Assembly: GCA_020252385.1 (NCBI GenBank)
Contig: JADCDC010000386.1
Location: 1 to 8,746 of the forward strand
Reading direction: 5' to 3'
Source: Aestuariivirga sp.
GTDB taxonomy: Bacteria > Pseudomonadota > Alphaproteobacteria > Rhizobiales > Aestuariivirgaceae
DNA: 8,746 bases
Shown: positions 6,947 to 8,746 of the stretch, piece after piece
Layout of the letters: every line of letters starts with the position of its first letter
Numbering within the stretch: the stretch's first letter is position 1
Notes under the pieces: generated by a model
Told to the model about the DNA's origin: nothing
Seen by the model: only the letters and a program-made list of their open reading frames with translations
Databases searched by the model: none
Translations under genes and position numbers: made by a program

Positions 6947-8056
6947 ATGGCGAAGATCACACGCGTCGAAGCCCTGATGGTGGACCTGAAGCCGAAGGTG
7001 AAGCGCACCGACGCGATACAGTCCTTCGTCAGCCAGGAAACCCCGATCATCCGCATCTTCGATTCGGACGGCGCCGTCGGCACAGGCTACAGCTACACGA
7101 TCGGCACCGGCGGCCCCTCCATCATGGAGTTGATCCGCCGCACGCTGGGACCGGCCTTGATCGGGCGCGAGGCGATGGAGATCGAGCGCATCTGGCGCGA
7201 CCTCTTCTTTCTCACCCATGCGACGACGGTCGGCGCCATCACATCGCTCGCCCTTGCCGCCATCGACACCGCACTGTGGGACCTCAAATGCCGCCGCATG
7301 CGGGAACCCCTGCACCGCATGGCGGGCGGTGCGCAGGCGCGCGTGCCGCTCTACACGACCGAGGGCGGCTGGCTTCACATCGACACCGCGGCTCTGGTGG
7401 ACGACGCGCTGCAGGCGAAGGCCAAGGGCTTCGGCGGATCCAAGATCAAGGTTGGGCGCCCGCATGTGTCGGAGGACGTGGCACGGCTCCAGGCGGTGCG
7501 CGAGGCGGTGGGCCCCGGTTTCGAGATCATGACGGACGCCAACCAGCGCTTCACCGTGGACGAGGCGATCCGCCGCGCGCGCTGCCTCACACCGCTCGAC
7601 ATCGCCTGGTTCGAGGAGCCGCTGACGGCGGACGACATCCAGGGCCACGTGCGCCTCTCGCAGAGCACCACGATCCCGATCGCTGTGGGCGAGAGCCTCT
7701 ACAGCCATCTGCATTTCCGCGAATATCTGGAGCGCGGCGCCTGCTCCATCGTGCAGGTGGACGTGGCGCGGATCGGCGGCATCACGCCCTGGCTCAAGGT
7801 GGCGCATCTCGCGGAATGCTTCAACGTGCCGGTCTGCCCGCATTTCCTGATGGAACTGCATGTGTCGCTATGCGCCGCCGTTCCCAATGCGCGCTGGGTC
7901 GAGTATATTCCGCAGATCGACTCGCTCACCACGGAGCCGATGCGGATCGAGGATGGCCACGCGATTCCCTCCGACGAGCCGGGCCTCGGCATCGCCTGGG
8001 ATGTCGCCGCCATCACGCACGCGGCGGTGGAAGGATCAGCCTTCGCGCTGGCGTGA
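6947..8056 (+). CDS. Mandelate racemase/muconate lactonizing enzyme family protein, probable acid-sugar dehydratase or epimerase
   Basis: This 369-residue enolase-superfamily enzyme would remove the proton alpha to a carboxylate using Mg2+, giving dehydration or epimerisation. An N-terminal capping domain precedes a (beta/alpha)7-beta barrel. All catalytic positions of Pseudomonas mandelate racemase are present with a constant offset of two: K166 and K168 (KIK; K164/K166 there), metal ligands D197, E223 and E249 (D195/E221/E247), N199 (N197), the Asp-His dyad D272 and H299 (D270/H297), and E319 (E317). This places it in the mandelate racemase subgroup, with bases on both faces, as in talarate/galactarate dehydratases. 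It is not the ManD/RspA type of mannonate dehydratase, which lacks this residue set. The exact substrate is unknown. It follows uxuA by 10 bases and so should share the operon, suggesting an acid sugar that enters the KDG route. Motifs show no sign of damage. Confidence 0.9.
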   Translation: MAKITRVEALMVDLKPKVKRTDAIQSFVSQETPIIRIFDSDGAVGTGYSYTIGTGGPSIMELIRRTLGPALIGREAMEIERIWRDLFFLTHATTVGAITSLALAAIDTALWDLKCRRMREPLHRMAGGAQARVPLYTTEGGWLHIDTAALVDDALQAKAKGFGGSKIKVGRPHVSEDVARLQAVREAVGPGFEIMTDANQRFTVDEAIRRARCLTPLDIAWFEEPLTADDIQGHVRLSQSTTIPIAVGESLYSHLHFREYLERGACSIVQVDVARIGGITPWLKVAHLAECFNVPVCPHFLMELHVSLCAAVPNARWVEYIPQIDSLTTEPMRIEDGHAIPSDEPGLGIAWDVAAITHAAVEGSAFALA

Positions 8057-8083
8057 CGGGCCGCAGGGGACAGGCAGGCTGGG

Positions 8084-8746
8084 ATGGCGGAACGCGGCTG
8101 TATCTTCTTCAACTACGGCGGGGTCTATGGGCTGCGCCTGCTGGTGGCACTCCATTCGCTCCGCAAGTTCTATGCCGGCGCGATCTCGGTCTTCCTCACC
8201 GAGGACGAGTTCAGCCGCGAACTCGCGTCCGACCTTTTGCGCCTCGACGTGTCAGTGCTCCCGATCCGCTATCTCAGCAAGTCCTACGACCGCCACCGCA
8301 TGTTCATCGCGAGCCCCTACCGCACGACGCTCTCCTTCGACAGCGACCTCGTCTTCTGCAGCGGCATCGATCCGATGTGGGAGCCGCTCGAGAGGATGGG
8401 CCTGCTGGTCACGCGCTTCTATCCGGCACCCTATGGCATCGACGGTACGCCGGAAAAGCCGGGCGGACGCGTGGCCCTCATCAACGGCATCAGGCACCTG
8501 CTCGACGACGACACCTATGCGAAGGCGGTCCGCCGGATCACCATCGACCATCAGGACGTGAACATCGGCGTGATGGGGATTTCGCGGCCGCGGGGCGATG
8601 GCTTCCTGCGCGACTATGCCGAGCACATGGAGCGCGGCAGGAAGGGGCCCGTGGCGCTGCTCGACGAGATGCTGGTGGTGGCGCTGCTCTCCCGCCATCC
8701 GCATTGCCTGGCGGACGAATTCTGGAACTGCCCGGCGGACGAGTTC
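8084..8746 (+). CDS. Glycosyltransferase-like protein, GT-A/GT8-like fold (3' truncated by window end)
   Basis: The frame stays open from the ATG at 8084 to the window end (221 codons) with no stop, so the gene is partial. The protein starts MAERGCIFFNYGGVYGLRLL and reads like a nucleotide-diphospho-sugar transferase: a first beta-alpha unit that orders a serial scan of position (VALHSLRKFYAGAISVFLTE), a DxD-type motif D86-S87-D88 in TLSFDSDLVF, NIGVMG at 160 resembling the NxGV segment after the acceptor loop, and DEML at 194 where related GT8 proteins have a conserved D-Q/E. The DxD would hold the metal and sugar nucleotide. No signal peptide or membrane segment is visible. It starts 27 bases after the preceding stop in the same reading frame, with only a weak AGG at 8076-8078 as ribosome binding site. 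The family is proposed from motifs alone; donor and acceptor are unknown. Confidence 0.6.
   Translation, partial: MAERGCIFFNYGGVYGLRLLVALHSLRKFYAGAISVFLTEDEFSRELASDLLRLDVSVLPIRYLSKSYDRHRMFIASPYRTTLSFDSDLVFCSGIDPMWEPLERMGLLVTRFYPAPYGIDGTPEKPGGRVALINGIRHLLDDDTYAKAVRRITIDHQDVNIGVMGISRPRGDGFLRDYAEHMERGRKGPVALLDEMLVVALLSRHPHCLADEFWNCPADEF

Noticed and set aside
6947..8056. Reading the enolase-superfamily gene as a second (ManD/RspA-type) mannonate dehydratase
   Set aside because: It has the KxK and Asp-His dyad of the mandelate racemase subgroup and not the ManD pattern, and UxuA already fills that step.
8709..8746. A short direct repeat at the window end (GGCGGACGAATTC and GGCGGACGAGTTC), giving ADEF twice in the protein
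   Set aside because: Only two imperfect 13-base copies inside a coding frame; it is too short to separate from chance without the rest of the gene.

Overview
The window is a GC-rich stretch with strong third-position G/C bias, densely packed with plus-strand genes. Codon use, protein style and a palindromic intergenic repeat of the type scattered through Rhizobiales genomes suggest an alphaproteobacterium, probably Hyphomicrobiales/Rhizobiales. That placement is an inference. No rRNA, tRNA, CRISPR, insertion sequence or phage gene was seen.

Layout. Positions 2-649 hold the C-terminal two thirds of a periplasmic sugar-binding protein; its start lies upstream of the window. A 178-base gap (650-827) follows and is mostly filled by a near-palindromic element (665-809). 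Then come two ribose-type (CUT2) ABC permeases (828-1847, 1847-2806), their double-domain ATPase (2808-4316), a fructuronate reductase-like polyol dehydrogenase (4313-5767), mannonate dehydratase UxuA (5764-6936) and a mandelate-racemase-subgroup enolase-superfamily enzyme (6947-8056). Last is a glycosyltransferase-like gene (8084 onward) that runs off the window end with no stop. The genes from 828 to 6936 overlap or nearly touch at stop/start junctions, so they look like one translationally coupled operon.

Working together. The ABC genes would import a sugar or sugar acid. UxuB-like and UxuA would convert D-fructuronate to D-mannonate and then to 2-keto-3-deoxy-D-gluconate (KDG). The enolase-superfamily enzyme probably epimerises or dehydrates another acid sugar entering the same route. 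Uronate isomerase, KDG kinase, KDPG aldolase and a regulator are not in the window. The cargo is therefore inferred to be a hexuronate, aldonate or related acid sugar, but this is not proven. The most interesting points are the complete mandelate-racemase active site beside uxuBA, the unusual pairing of a CUT2 importer with a hexuronate pathway, the glycosyltransferase-like gene at the operon's end, and the hairpin element between the binding protein and permease genes.
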